Shown here piece after piece: positions 29,828 to 39,812 of a DNA stretch of 64,000 nucleotides. The notes below the pieces were generated by a model, which did not search any database, was not told the DNA's origin, and was given only the letters and a program-made list of their open reading frames with translations. Position 1 is the stretch's first letter. Each line of letters starts with the position of its first letter. Source of the stretch: Odiellus spinosus (lineage: Eukaryota > Arthropoda > Arachnida > Opiliones > Phalangiidae); contig OY987228.1 in NCBI GenBank assembly GCA_963920705.1, positions 1,550,001 to 1,614,000 on the forward strand. The letters are read 5' to 3'. The position numbers were made by a program, and so were the translations under genes.

Positions 29828-32800
29828 CCTTCTCTACCGAATATCCAAAAGGAAGTGTGGAAAAATCACTCGTGTTGACTATTCTCTTATTGAAAGTGAC
29901 CCCGAAAGTTTTTTTTAAATTAGCGAAAAATAGTTTGGCTCGACGTTTTTCACGCACAACGTTAAACGGAACTTCTAAGGTATACGTAGTTCCGGGTACT
30001 TCCAAAGCCGTTTTTATCGAATCAAAGTTGATTATTTCTTCATTTTTTCTATTCAGAGATATACCTTTCATTTTCGTGACGCATTTTCCATCGGCTCTTT
30101 TGTAGCTATAGGATTTAGGTCCCGATGTGACAAATTCTGTGATATAACGTCCTTCCAATTCATCGCTCCAATCACCCATGAACTCACCAAGAGTTCGTTG
30201 TTTCGTCATTTTTCGAGGTGATATAAGCTAATGAGTCAGTGTCCGTATAAATTACCCTTCTACCCAACTTGTTCAAGGCTTGAAACAATAATATTCGTCC
30301 GTAGGAACTAACGAAACTTCCCACAACCGGTGATCCTTTATAATAAGTCGGGCAAAAATCTTTCTGGTATTTATAGCTTAACATACAAGTTTCGTCATTG
30401 ACTGGTTTCACATCTGTCAATTCAATCGTGGGATCGGTAATGATATTGATATAATCAGCGTACGTTTTGACAAAAACGGTTTTTGGTTTATCGTTGTTTA
30501 AACAATGACGTCCCCACAACGAGTTTAAGGCCAATTTCGCAATAGCCCTAAGAGCGGGGTTATTCGTGACGTCATCAATTTGAATTTCGATACCTTCTCT
30601 TTCTTTAATCGCGGATAAATATTGAATTTTTTCCGTCTCGTTGGTAACGTTCCGAGGCCATCCGGAATTTTGTATTTTAATTTTTAAGAAGGTGTTGATG
30701 TAACTTCCAAAAAACCCAGAATCTTCGTTTTTCACGTATGTATATCTTTTAGGGTAATGATGCACTTCGTAGATTTCCATAATAACATATCCGGCTTCAA
30801 CCGCCATGTACAATTCAGGGGTGGTCCAAACACCTTATAAAGCTCGTTCTTCATCTGTATGATCGCAAGTTTCGATATTATTTTCTACGCAGCTCCGACA
30901 TAAAGTGAAAAAAAGCTTTTTACGCGATCGGTAAGGTAAAGCGGGTATGTAGGCGTCTTTTTTAGGTAAAACTTTACAGGAAATTAATCCAAAATAAAAA
31001 TTTTTTTCGTAATTAAAATCACGCGTAATTATTTCCGGGAAGTCCTTAGGATAATCTTTTGTCTTACAAACATAAGGGTAGAGGCTACAAACGTCGATAT
31101 ATAATATCCGTTCATCCGGTTGAACCTTATAATACAACTTATAACATTCTGTCCGACCTCCGTACAAGGCAGATCGAGGTCCGATAGGATCGCGAAATTT
31201 TAGAGAAGCGCAAAAATTCTTCATTTCCAAATCCTTTTTTAACATCTCGTCAAATTCGCAACTCCATATTCGAGCGTATTCGGCGTTCGGTGCTGTTGCT
31301 TTTATCTCATCATCTCGATCCAAGGTTCTTTCGTACAAATTTTTGAAAGTATCTTGTAAAAGAGGATTCCATTGACCTCCTTTAGTGTGAAGAGGACATC
31401 CGTGAATGAAATCGCCATCGTATTGAAAGATGATTTCTGGATGGCTAGAATAACCGTCCACCGGGAAACGACCAATTTTCTTCTCACCTTCCAAAGAAAG
31501 ACTTGTTCGAATTTTTATCCCTCTTTTCTTTTAATCCCAAGCCAACCATTTCAGAGCCGATTGACTTTGATTACATTTATTTCCGTAACCATTAGCGGGG
31601 ACCACGGCTAAAGTATATTCTTCCAAATATTTGTGAAGAAAAATATTCGTGCAGGCACCAGCGATAGTTAAAGCATTCATATTAGTCACGTCAAATTTCG
31701 TTTCTTTCACAAAGAGTTCTCGAAATTTATCAACACCCTGTTGTAAAACTTTCACATCCATAACGGTGTAGTATTCCAATTCCTCTCGTAAATTATAGAC
31801 TGATTGTTTCTTTTTTTCTTCATACCATTGTAGAAACTCGCGGTAATCTTTTTCTTTCATATGTTCGGGTTGAAAATATTCTATAGAAGGTATCGGTCCG
31901 CAATATTCCATCGTACTCTCGTTATGAAATATATAGGGGAAAAATTGTTTTTCCTCTTTGAGAGAAAATGTTGACGGAAAGGTTCGAAATGGTTGAGAAA
32001 TAAAATTAAACGAATCGATAAATTTGATTTTCAATGCTGGTAGAAATATTCCTAACAATTTACTTCCGTCAAAAACAACGCTAAATTTGACCGACATTTT
32101 TAACAATTGGTTTAAAATAAAAAATGAGTCGAACCCTTTGCTATTATGAGCCATTATAGTCACGTGATCGAACACCGGAAGTATTTTTTTCGTTCGTTTG
32201 GTTTCGTGTTGAGTAAATGTCTCTTTCGTTTGGAACAAATAAGATAAGAATTGTTCTACACAATTGAATCCGCGAAAGATCCGGTAATCGTATTCTTTCT
32301 CTTCTTTTTCCATAGCACTAACGATTAAAACCGGTACGTGTTCACCATTTTTAACAATCGATTCTGAATCAAAGTAAAACGCCGAGTTGGGTCATATTTA
32401 GTTGTTAAAGGCATAACGTAACAATGATTTTTTTCGTGTTTAATTAAACAGTTTTTACATTGCGTCGAGCATTCGTGGTTTTCAGTTCTTTCTAAACCAC
32501 ACTCTAAACAGCGTTTAAAGTTTTCGCAAGTACCGTTATTACAATGTAAATCGTAACAGACTTGACCTTTGAAATATCGAAAACATTTTCTACATCTTAT
32601 CGGTATTAATAATTTATCCTCGTGAAAAACGTTTAAGGTTTTGCAACGAGAACATTTAACTCTTGTCTCGCATTGATGATCTTTAATTTGTGAGTGTCTA
32701 TGAAATATAACTAAACATTTTGAATAGTAGGCTATACCACCTTTAATAAAATGATAGTCTTTGAGTACGTGTACGTGAGAATCGTTGACCAGGACAAGAA

Positions 32801-33785
32801 AGATTTGTTTTTCTCTATAAGGTCCAACGAAATATTTTTCCAAGTTTTCAACGGCAATAAATATAATCTGATACTCATTCAAATAATTTTGAAATTGTTG
32901 AATATTATTTAAATTAACGGCTCCGGGCTCGATATTAGCTCGATGATATAATCTTAGAGCTTCCTTTTTTTGTAAAGGATGACTACTCTCTTTAATTTGT
33001 TTGTAATAAGATTTTTCATCGTTGGATAATTGTCGCTTTTTATTCTGTCTTTTTTCATATCTGATATTAGCTAAATAAATTCCAATTACCAGCGCTCTCC
33101 CAAAACACAAATTATCGTTATTTTCAATATAAATATAATTTGGATTGGATTTTAAAAAACTATCATATGGTATAATGTTTCTAACGTTAAATGATTTTTG
33201 TCGAGTTCCAACAGGAACATCGCATTGTAAAAAAATAACGTCAAAAGTGAGAGACGCTTGTAAATGGAAATTTCTATTGGATTGAGCCACTTGCGAAATA
33301 GCACCAAGAATTCGTTGAGCCGTTAATTCATTTATATTCATCAATCTTAAATTAATCGGGTTTTCCAATTCATCCGATCGTATACAAAATCTAACTCGAT
33401 TGTAACCTTGATAACCTTGTAACAATTCAGTAAGGATAGAATTTATGATACTTATAAATGTGTCATGGACTTCGGTTAGTTTAATACGATCTAAATTCTT
33501 AAAATTTACTTTAAATTCCAGTTGATGACATTTATATTTTAATGATTTCTTATTAAGCATTCTTTCGCAATAATAATATTGTTTCGGGTTATATTTCAAA
33601 CTTAAATTTAAAGGTTCATTTTCATCGTCCGAGGACTCTGAGCTACTCATTTTAAATGAATCATACAACTTAAATCCATATCCATTAATATAAGAAATAC
33701 GTGTTTTTATTTTTTGGAAACTCAGTACAAAAATTGTTTTAAGACACAATGGTTTTTGGAATTTTTTTATTCGTATTAACGACAT
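29793..33785 (-). pseudogene. Protein-primed family B DNA polymerase (Polinton)
   Basis: Reading right to left, the N-terminal part (from about 33650, MSSSESSDDENEPLNLSLK) carries an OTU-like segment (NDNLCFGRALVIGIYLA, about 33.1 kb) and a Cys/His-rich zinc region (about 32.45-32.75 kb), both usual in Polinton polymerases. The exonuclease domain follows (AHNSKGFDSFFILNQLL near 32.1 kb; YYTVMDVKVLQQG near 31.75 kb), then the polymerase domain: motif A IDVCSLYPYV (about 31.1 kb), the NSLWG block (about 30.5 kb) and motif C YTDTDSLAY (about 30.2 kb). TPR2-type insertions expected for protein priming should lie between motifs A and B. It would replicate the linear element from a terminal protein. 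It is a fossil with about four breaks. Confidence 0.92.
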
Positions 33786-33809
33786 ATAGCTCGCATTAAA
33801 AGAACGGAT

Positions 33810-34649
33810 TCATAATATATTTTCTATCTCTGGCACTGATAAACCATACAATCTAATTACCGGAGGAGCTTGAAATGGTTTCAAACTATATTCGTAAGCG
33901 AATATGTTAGATTTATCTCTCGAGTATGAGACAATTTGCTTAAAATTGGGTAATTCAAAATATAACAAATCAGAAATTCCAACACGAGCAGTCACTAATA
34001 AAAATGTTATAAAATTACTGTAATCCATACAATATTTAAACAATTTAACAATGTAACTTTCATCAGTCAAATTACCTATTGTCACCCTACATGGAAGTGT
34101 AAAATTACATAAATCCAAAATTACAACTGGATTATTATTATTTTCTTTTACAAGTTCAGAATATTTTAAAAATATTATATTACAAAAATGATCCAAAACA
34201 TATTCAATAAGATTAATGTCCGTGATAAAAAAACCGTTAAAATATAATTTTCTTTTGGTTTCAATTAACTCTCTTTTCTTTTCCCGAAATAAATATTCTA
34301 GATTATATTTACCATTCCTGGGTTGAATGTTACAAGGTTCACCCCAATGCGTATTCGCGTAACGATCAGGGAGTTGTTTAGGTAAAGTTATAACGATATC
34401 CGAAAAACACGTTACGGACCATCTATATTTATTCTTATAATAATATTTCCTTGGCATATGTCCACTGCCTCTCTTAGATATCCAGTTCAAATCATCTAAT
34501 ATGTTTAAGATATTACAATAATAGAAATGATTGTGATAAAATCTCTTTAAAAGGCTTGCGTGTATGCCAGTATCGAATAAACGTTTTGTTTGTCCATTTT
34601 TAACTATAGCGTTTGTAACAATAATCGTTAATGAAGGAGGATTCATCAC
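33810..34649 (-). CDS. Polinton protein of unknown function (279 residues)
   Basis: An intact frame directly upstream of the polymerase on the same strand. It is Tyr/Phe/Asn-rich and apparently soluble. A basic stretch (RGSGHMPRKYYYKNKYRW, residues 61-78) may bind nucleic acid. The C-terminal half has alternating hydrophobic strands (NPVVILDLCNFTLPCRVTIGN; FITFLLVTARVGISDLLYF). I do not recognise a family. It abuts the next upstream gene (stop at 34650) with no gap, which suggests a shared transcript. Confidence 0.5.
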   Translation of the reverse strand: MMNPPSLTIIVTNAIVKNGQTKRLFDTGIHASLLKRFYHNHFYYCNILNILDDLNWISKRGSGHMPRKYYYKNKYRWSVTCFSDIVITLPKQLPDRYANTHWGEPCNIQPRNGKYNLEYLFREKKRELIETKRKLYFNGFFITDINLIEYVLDHFCNIIFLKYSELVKENNNNPVVILDLCNFTLPCRVTIGNLTDESYIVKLFKYCMDYSNFITFLLVTARVGISDLLYFELPNFKQIVSYSRDKSNIFAYEYSLKPFQAPPVIRLYGLSVPEIENIL

Positions 34650-35162
34650 TTAACTTTTTTTGGGACGTTTAGTAGGTGGTTTAACGATTTTTTCGTGGCT
34701 TTCTCGCATTTGTCTCGACACTTTAGCAATTATTTTACGAATCAGTTGTCCATCTATATCATCTTCATTTACTATAAACTTAATTATTTTTCCATTAGCG
34801 GTCCAGATATCGTTTAAGAAATGATCCTTAATATCTTTCCATTCGTATAGTTGAATATCAATATAATAATCACCTTTCTGAGTCGGGAGAGAAATTGAAT
34901 AAGTTTCTGACGTTTTCTTTAAATCGTATTTGGGTACTATCCCTCCTTGACTTTGGATTGTACTCTCTTCTTGTACGGTTTTAACTTGAGCCTGCTCTTC
35001 AAGCTCTTCGTCAATATCCGCGTATTCGGGAAATCTTTCGTTAAAATCTAAAATACGTCGCTTACCCAAAGACGATGTACTCATATCGGAGTGAAGTCGA
35101 GAATGCGTGTTCCTTCTAAAAATCCACTGGGTTTTTATACCCCTCGATTTGCCTTTTTTCAA
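34650..35162 (-). CDS. Polinton protein of unknown function, acidic-basic
   Basis: The likely start is the inner Met at MSTSSLGKRRILDFNERFPEY, residue 27 of the open frame, because the upstream part is basic leader-like sequence. The body has an acidic segment (ADIDEELEEQAQ), a predicted beta-rich part (GDYYIDIQLYEWKDIKDHF) and a basic C-terminal tail (VKPPTKRPKKS) like a nuclear localisation signal. It is the first gene of the minus-strand block. Its upstream region (35.2-35.9 kb) holds two long direct repeats that may contain its promoter. Confidence 0.5.
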   Translation of the reverse strand: MKKGKSRGIKTQWIFRRNTHSRLHSDMSTSSLGKRRILDFNERFPEYADIDEELEEQAQVKTVQEESTIQSQGGIVPKYDLKKTSETYSISLPTQKGDYYIDIQLYEWKDIKDHFLNDIWTANGKIIKFIVNEDDIDGQLIRKIIAKVSRQMRESHEKIVKPPTKRPKKS

Positions 35163-35329
35163 TCTTTAAGATTCTCGAGACGTCTCTCAAGGTTAGTTTT
35201 TCTTAAGAGAGGAAATCTACCTACCCACATGGTTTGTTTGAAAGTTTCAACAACTCGCTTTTAAATATTAATGATATATAATTACCAGACATCCGTTTTT
35301 CTCACGATTTCTAATTCTTAACAAAGTAG

Positions 35330-35720
35330 GGTCTCTTTTTGGAGGTCATTTATATAATTATATTTTCATCTTACTATTCTATCTACCCACGTTTTTAAAA
35401 CCTTCAACACACTAGGGTTCTGTTATTTCTAAAATGATTAATTATCCCAAAATCCGTCTGGCTAACCTTGGGGAGTTTTTATCTTCCCACGAAATTTTCA
35501 TTCCTTACATACTAAGCACCGCTTTTTTTTAAGGGTTCAATAGGTTAAATTTTGGAGGACATTTATATAATTATATTTTCGTCTTACTATTCTATATACC
35601 CACGTTTTTAAAACCTTCAACACACTAGGGTTCTGTTATTTCTAAAATAATTAATTATCCCACATCCGTCTGGCTAACCTTGGAGAATTTTTATCTTCCC
35701 ACGAAATTTTTTCATGATTT
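35330..35720. repeat. Two ~165-bp direct repeats in the Polinton intergenic region
   Basis: Sequences from about 35335 and 35552 share TTTTGGAGG(T/A)CATTTATATA, ATTATATTTTC, CTACCCACGTTTTTAAAACC, CACACTAGGGTTCTGTTATT and CCGTCTGGCTAACCTTGG. A shorter echo, TTTTGGAGGTCACTTAAATA followed by CTCCCACGT, lies near 38322 just upstream of another gene. Being placed between divergent gene blocks, they may be promoter or replication-control sequence. Otherwise 35.2-36.2 kb has no gene. Confidence 0.75.
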
Positions 35721-36007
35721 TATTGCTTGTCAAACTAGACTCGCTTTTTATAATTAATTATTACAACCTTGGATTTAAAAATATAGGAATAAGTTGAAAC
35801 GTCTTTCACAATAATTTTATTCAAGGGTGTATTAATAATGAGACGTTTTTTCCAATATATTTTATTAAAAAGACCACGGGTTATCCACGTGAAAATTTAG
35901 TATAAATACAGCAATCCTTTCCATTGGAAAACACCACAAGTTTCTTGTAGTCTCAACAAAACAGTCTTCTAACTTTCCTGTTAAAAGAACAGCACTCTCT
36001 CTGGTTA

Positions 36008-36180
36008 AATACCAGTCTCCGCTCTCTCGACAAATACCAGTCTCCGCTCTCTCGACAAATACCAGTCTCCGCTCTCTCGACAAATACCAGTCTCCGCTCT
36101 CTCGACAAATACCAGTCTCCGCTCTCTCGACAAATACCAGTCTCCGCTCTCTCGACAAATACCAGTCTCCAGTCTCTCCG
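36008..36180. repeat. 25-bp minisatellite inside the Polinton
   Basis: Seven copies at a strict 25-bp spacing of a unit containing ACCAGTCTCCGCTCTCTCGA, located just before the right-hand gene block. Because 25 is not a multiple of three, the array opens long apparent frames on the minus strand in more than one phase; these are not genes. Confidence 0.95.
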
Positions 36181-36303
36181 TCAATACCAGTTTTTCCTTG
36201 TACGTCTGCAAAAATGTCCTCTGGAGCATCATCAACATCAACTACGAGTAAATATTTTTGAAACTTTTTATCTATATAGATTATTCTAATAGATTATTTA
36301 TAA

Positions 36304-36885
36304 ATAATAGAACATCCACGAATATTACGAAATTTAAGATTAAGTATATTAAAGAAAACAGGAAGAATAGATATATTCCCATCTGGAGAAAATGGTGAAG
36401 CTTCGATCTTAATTCATACTTTTATGGTTACTATAATACCCGACTTAGTTTGGGAAGCTATCATTAACAATAAGAATGATTTGGAAGAATCGATAAAAAA
36501 CTTTTTACCTGTACTTTTAAACAACACTGAGAATGATGTTCGCATTCCATTAACGGAAAGTGCTTATTGTTTGTTAATGGAGCACGAAAAGGAAATCAAC
36601 GAGCATTTAGCATTCCTAAGACAATATAAATCATTCGTACGGAGTATGACAACGGGTTTAAAAAAAGTACTTGAGAGGTTTGATAAATCATATTTAAATC
36701 TTATACTAGATAGAAAGCAGGTGTTAACCCATTTTAGATTTTGTTTGCCTTCTCTAAAACCGGAAATATTAAAGGCTTGTAAGGAAGCATTTGAAAATCT
36801 TACCCCAGATGAGGATTTCAATGTATGTTTTTATAATTTAAATATCCATGATTTAATAATGACATGTTGGGATCTATTGTTATAA
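36304..36885 (+). CDS. Polinton protein of unknown function, right block gene 1
   Basis: The open frame runs to 36885 (LLMTCWDLLL-like end). The first Met is at 36424, but the frame stays open upstream to about 36304 (EHPRILRNLRLSILKKTGRID...), so the true start is probably further 5', or a short upstream exon is spliced on; AAATAATAG at 36302-36310 could act as a splice acceptor. From the Met the product is 153 residues, helical, without membrane spans, with a coiled-coil-like part (EKEINEHLAFLRQYKSFVRS). No family is recognised. Confidence 0.5.
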   Translation: MIEHPRILRNLRLSILKKTGRIDIFPSGENGEASILIHTFMVTIIPDLVWEAIINNKNDLEESIKNFLPVLLNNTENDVRIPLTESAYCLLMEHEKEINEHLAFLRQYKSFVRSMTTGLKKVLERFDKSYLNLILDRKQVLTHFRFCLPSLKPEILKACKEAFENLTPDEDFNVCFYNLNIHDLIMTCWDLLL

Positions 36886-37210
36886 AGTTTAAAAACCCTT
36901 TATTACAATATAAACATTAAAAAATATACTTTTTAAAAAGAGAAGAAAAACAAGTTTGGAAGATGATTAATCGAAATTAATTCTCGCTATTTCATCATCT
37001 TCCAAACTTGGTTTATTAGAATCGGGGCTCAGAATAAATAAAGGTAGATTTAAAATTTTAGCTATATGAAAATACATTTACACCATAGGACTTAAACAAG
37101 AAGTTAAGTTTAACCAGAGTTAGATAGTGAATACAAAGCTCGTTAAGACAATAGATCGTAGTGATAGGATAGCTCGGGAATTCAGTCGTTGACTCGTATA
37201 TCTCCATTAG

Positions 37211-37873
37211 TTGACAATGTGGACATCTTTCACTGAAAAATATTTTTTGTATTTTATAGATATGGAAGATGTCCTTATTGTCGACATGCTATATTGTAGG
37301 ACTGGCAAGGCGTATAATGTACAAAAAAGAAAGATGGAGTATGGTTTTGTTATTAAAGAACTTTCAGCCGGTATATTAGAAAATAACAGAGTAAGGCCAA
37401 TCCATCTAGCCACATATAAACCACCGTATTCACATGAGGTTGTACCAACCAAAATACGGCGTTCAAACACGTGGGTAAAGTACAACCTCACGGGATTGGG
37501 GTGGTATGATGGTCTGGCCCGATACTGTATTTTAGAAGACCACATCCAAAAAATTAATCCGATGAAGTTTAAAAAAATTTACTCTAAAGGATTAGAAAAA
37601 ACGGCTGAGCTTTCCGCTTTGCTCGGTGCCCCTATTATTAATTTAGAACAACTCGGGTGTACAAAATTCGGTACAACGGACAATTGTTGCTCTATGCACA
37701 AACTATCTCCTTCAAAATGTGCTCGAGAGAGCGTGAAATTTTACGGGGATTTTTTAATTAAAAATCCCGACCTATTGGAATACACTGTCGCTGATTTGGA
37801 AGAAAGCGACAGTGATAACGAACTGATATGCAGTGTATATAATGACTGTTCGGAAGACGAATATTTTGATTAA
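37211..37873 (+). CDS. Polinton protein, possible exonuclease-like fold
   Basis: The likely start is MEDVLIVDML at 37262 rather than the ORF's first Met. The order VLIVDMLYC, KMEYGFVIKELSAG, HLATYKPPYSHEV, LTGLGWYDGLARY, then KIYSKGLEKTAELSALLGAPIINLEQLGCTKF and a C-C-H-C cluster (CCSMHKLSPSKCA) resembles a group of small proteins seen in arthropod mobile elements and viruses that look like RNase H-fold 3'-5' exonucleases with a Cys/His cluster. This is a tentative family impression. The C-terminus is acidic (DLEESDSDNE). The frame is intact. Confidence 0.45.
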   Translation: MTMWTSFTEKYFLYFIDMEDVLIVDMLYCRTGKAYNVQKRKMEYGFVIKELSAGILENNRVRPIHLATYKPPYSHEVVPTKIRRSNTWVKYNLTGLGWYDGLARYCILEDHIQKINPMKFKKIYSKGLEKTAELSALLGAPIINLEQLGCTKFGTTDNCCSMHKLSPSKCARESVKFYGDFLIKNPDLLEYTVADLEESDSDNELICSVYNDCSEDEYFD

Positions 37874-37912
37874 TTTTTTATTTTAATTGTCTGATTGTTA
37901 TAAAATGTAAAA

Positions 37913-37916
<4 letters not shown>

Positions 37917-37951
<35 letters not shown>
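37917..37951. repeat. TA dinucleotide microsatellite
   Basis: About 17 TA units directly downstream of the preceding gene. The following 500 bp up to 38.4 kb is AT-rich without genes, except for the TTTTGGAGG motif near 38322. Confidence 0.95.
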
Positions 37952-37955
<4 letters not shown>

Positions 37956-38461
37956 TGGACTATTTTGAAAATACATTAGTTATTACATACTTTATTTAAT
38001 TTTCGATATTGTCTTACATAATCTCGGTGATATCTTTGATCTCTCCGCGGCACATAGTATATATTTAGGTAAAACAAGCGAGCGAGTATACAAAAGAGCG
38101 ACTAAGTTTTAAATGAATATTAGTATTAAACTTACAATGTTTATATACTAAACAACTCAAGGTTCTTTGATAAAAAATTCTTCATAATCACGTTTGAGTT
38201 TAAGAGATATTTAAATGTTGTTGTCAGGGGTAAAATTCGTGGGTAATGTTAGGTATAAAAAACTGTCTAGACTAAATTGACTATATTAACATATAAGTAC
38301 TTTTTTAGCATGAAGTAAAGTCTTTTGGAGGTCACTTAAATATTTTATTCTCCCACGTCTTAATATTAAGTGTTCTTAACCTTAAAGATTATTAAATTTC
38401 TCGCATCCTTTCAAGATCTGTCGCACATAAGTTTATTGATTTTATACTATATATTTTCAGA

Positions 38462-38816
38462 TATGTTACAAAACCAATTTGATGATATATTCAAGTACAA
38501 TAAAACAAGCATTTCTTCAAATCAAATTGTTGCGTGCTTCTGTTGTGAAACAAGTTGTGAAGTTACTATTCAGCCAAGTGAAAACGTGACGATTTATTAC
38601 TGTTTAAATACCAAATGTGTTTGTTATAAGAAATCAGTTTATATTAAAACTGGTTTAGAATTATCAAGTATCATACCGGAAACGTTTCCTCAACATTTAC
38701 CAGATAATTTCTTTTGCGTAAATTGTGATTTATTCAGTTGGAAACGTCACCGTTACTTAAAACCTTGTAAATTGTACGAAAATCAAAACTATTTGTGCAT
38801 TTATCCGAAAATATGA
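38462..38816 (+). CDS. Polinton Cys-rich protein of unknown function
   Basis: I chose the start MLQNQFDDIF at 38462 because the upstream open frame is a hydrophobic intergenic read-through. The 117-residue product has four Cys clusters (ACFCCETSC, YYCLNTKCVC, FFCVNCDLF, LKPC), the pattern of a zinc-binding protein. A TTTTGGAGG motif shared with the intergenic repeats lies about 140 bp upstream. Its 3' end overlaps the start of the next frame. No family is recognised. Confidence 0.5.
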
Positions 38817-39592
38817 ACATGTATTCTTCGTACCATTTTTATGACGAGTTTAAAATTAAGGAAAACCTAAATAGTAAAATTCCTAGACTAGGTACGATAT
38901 GTTTAATTAAGATATTAGGAAATAGAAAGAGATATGTGCAAAAATATCGGTTTTTAAATCAAGTCTTAAGACGTCTAATTGCGAGTGAAATGTTAAAAAA
39001 TGGACGTGGATTAGTCGTTAAAATAACCCCTCACCTCAATAGACATAATTCTAATCCAATGATAATTGATGCGCGAGATTGTAGTGAGCATATTTTGACG
39101 ACAGAATGTAGATTAGGAATGATACATAAATATTACCACGGTCAAAAATGGAGGTGTACCAATATCAGAAAAACAGCATTAGTCCTTGGATATATTTGTC
39201 ATAGCGCTATGGCTGCACAGTGTGTTATAAATACAGCGTTAAATAAATTATTGTATGAAATTGGTTCAAACAGAACATTTAAAAACACTGTGAAACTTGG
39301 ATCAACCGCCGGTATGGCTTACCGCAAGAACCTTCTGAAACAAGGTGAAGTAGAACGAATTATTCGAAAGCAAAGAATGTTCCATTGGACTTATTTGGAA
39401 GAACTATTTCAGAGTTCGCGAGTTTATCAACCTATTGTTAATTATTCACGATATCATGCTTATAATTGGGATTATAACCCAGAGAACAGAGTCTTTAGAA
39501 ATGATACCTTAAGAGATTTCTATGCTGATCAAGAGGTATATTATCAAGAAGCATGGGATTCGGACCCTGATGATTATGTATCTGGTTATTAA
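38795..39592 (+). CDS. Polinton protein of unknown function (last gene)
   Basis: The frame opens at 38795; MNMYSSYHFYDEF (38813) is an equally good start and would reduce the overlap with the previous gene to a few bases. About 260 residues, basic in the first half (ILGNRKRYVQKYRFLNQVLRRLIASEM), with CRLGMIHKYYHGQKWRC as a possible metal site and a Tyr/Asp-rich acidic C-terminus (DFYADQEVYYQEAWDSDPDD). It ends 21 bp before the right terminal repeat. I recognise no family. A terminal protein or replication factor would be possible at this location, but nothing in the sequence proves it. Confidence 0.5.
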   Translation: MHLSENMNMYSSYHFYDEFKIKENLNSKIPRLGTICLIKILGNRKRYVQKYRFLNQVLRRLIASEMLKNGRGLVVKITPHLNRHNSNPMIIDARDCSEHILTTECRLGMIHKYYHGQKWRCTNIRKTALVLGYICHSAMAAQCVINTALNKLLYEIGSNRTFKNTVKLGSTAGMAYRKNLLKQGEVERIIRKQRMFHWTYLEELFQSSRVYQPIVNYSRYHAYNWDYNPENRVFRNDTLRDFYADQEVYYQEAWDSDPDDYVSGY

Positions 39593-39612
39593 ATAAAATG
39601 AGATTTGTGCTT

Positions 39613-39812
39613 AAAAACGTTTCAGTCTCCCTTTGAAGAGACTTTATTCTCCCTTTGTTGTTGATTGGTTTACCTGTTGATCTATTTACCTGTCAAACTG
39701 TGATGAATAACCGTCAGAGACCTTTCTAGCTATTTTTTCCGCTCATGCCTGGTCAAAGCTATGATTCAGCGAAAAGCGATCGCAGCGCCACTGGTGAGGA
39801 ATGCGGGAGTTA
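39613..39812 (-). repeat. Polinton right terminal inverted repeat
   Basis: Reverse complement of the left repeat over 200 bp with two substitutions. It is followed by ATTAGGGTTAAC in the host flank. Confidence 0.95.

Larger units (their letters stand above)
21182..39812. mobile_element. Polinton/Maverick (adintovirus-like) element, 18.6 kb
   Basis: The element is bounded by 200-bp terminal inverted repeats and contains the full diagnostic gene set: protein-primed family B DNA polymerase, retroviral-type integrase, FtsK/HerA-like packaging ATPase, adenain-like cysteine protease, double jelly-roll major capsid protein and penton-like minor capsid protein. Several satellite genes and a BIR-domain gene are also present. 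Gene blocks run plus (21.6-27.0 kb), minus (35.2-27.0 kb) and plus (36.2-39.6 kb). I do not see the expected 6-bp target duplication. With only two differences between the terminal repeats the insertion is young, although the coding part has roughly eight breaks and should be treated as a fossil. Confidence 0.95.

Noticed and set aside
35865-36241. Two overlapping minus-strand open frames with a repeating RERRLVFVERAETGIC pattern
   Set aside because: They only translate the 25-bp minisatellite in different phases.
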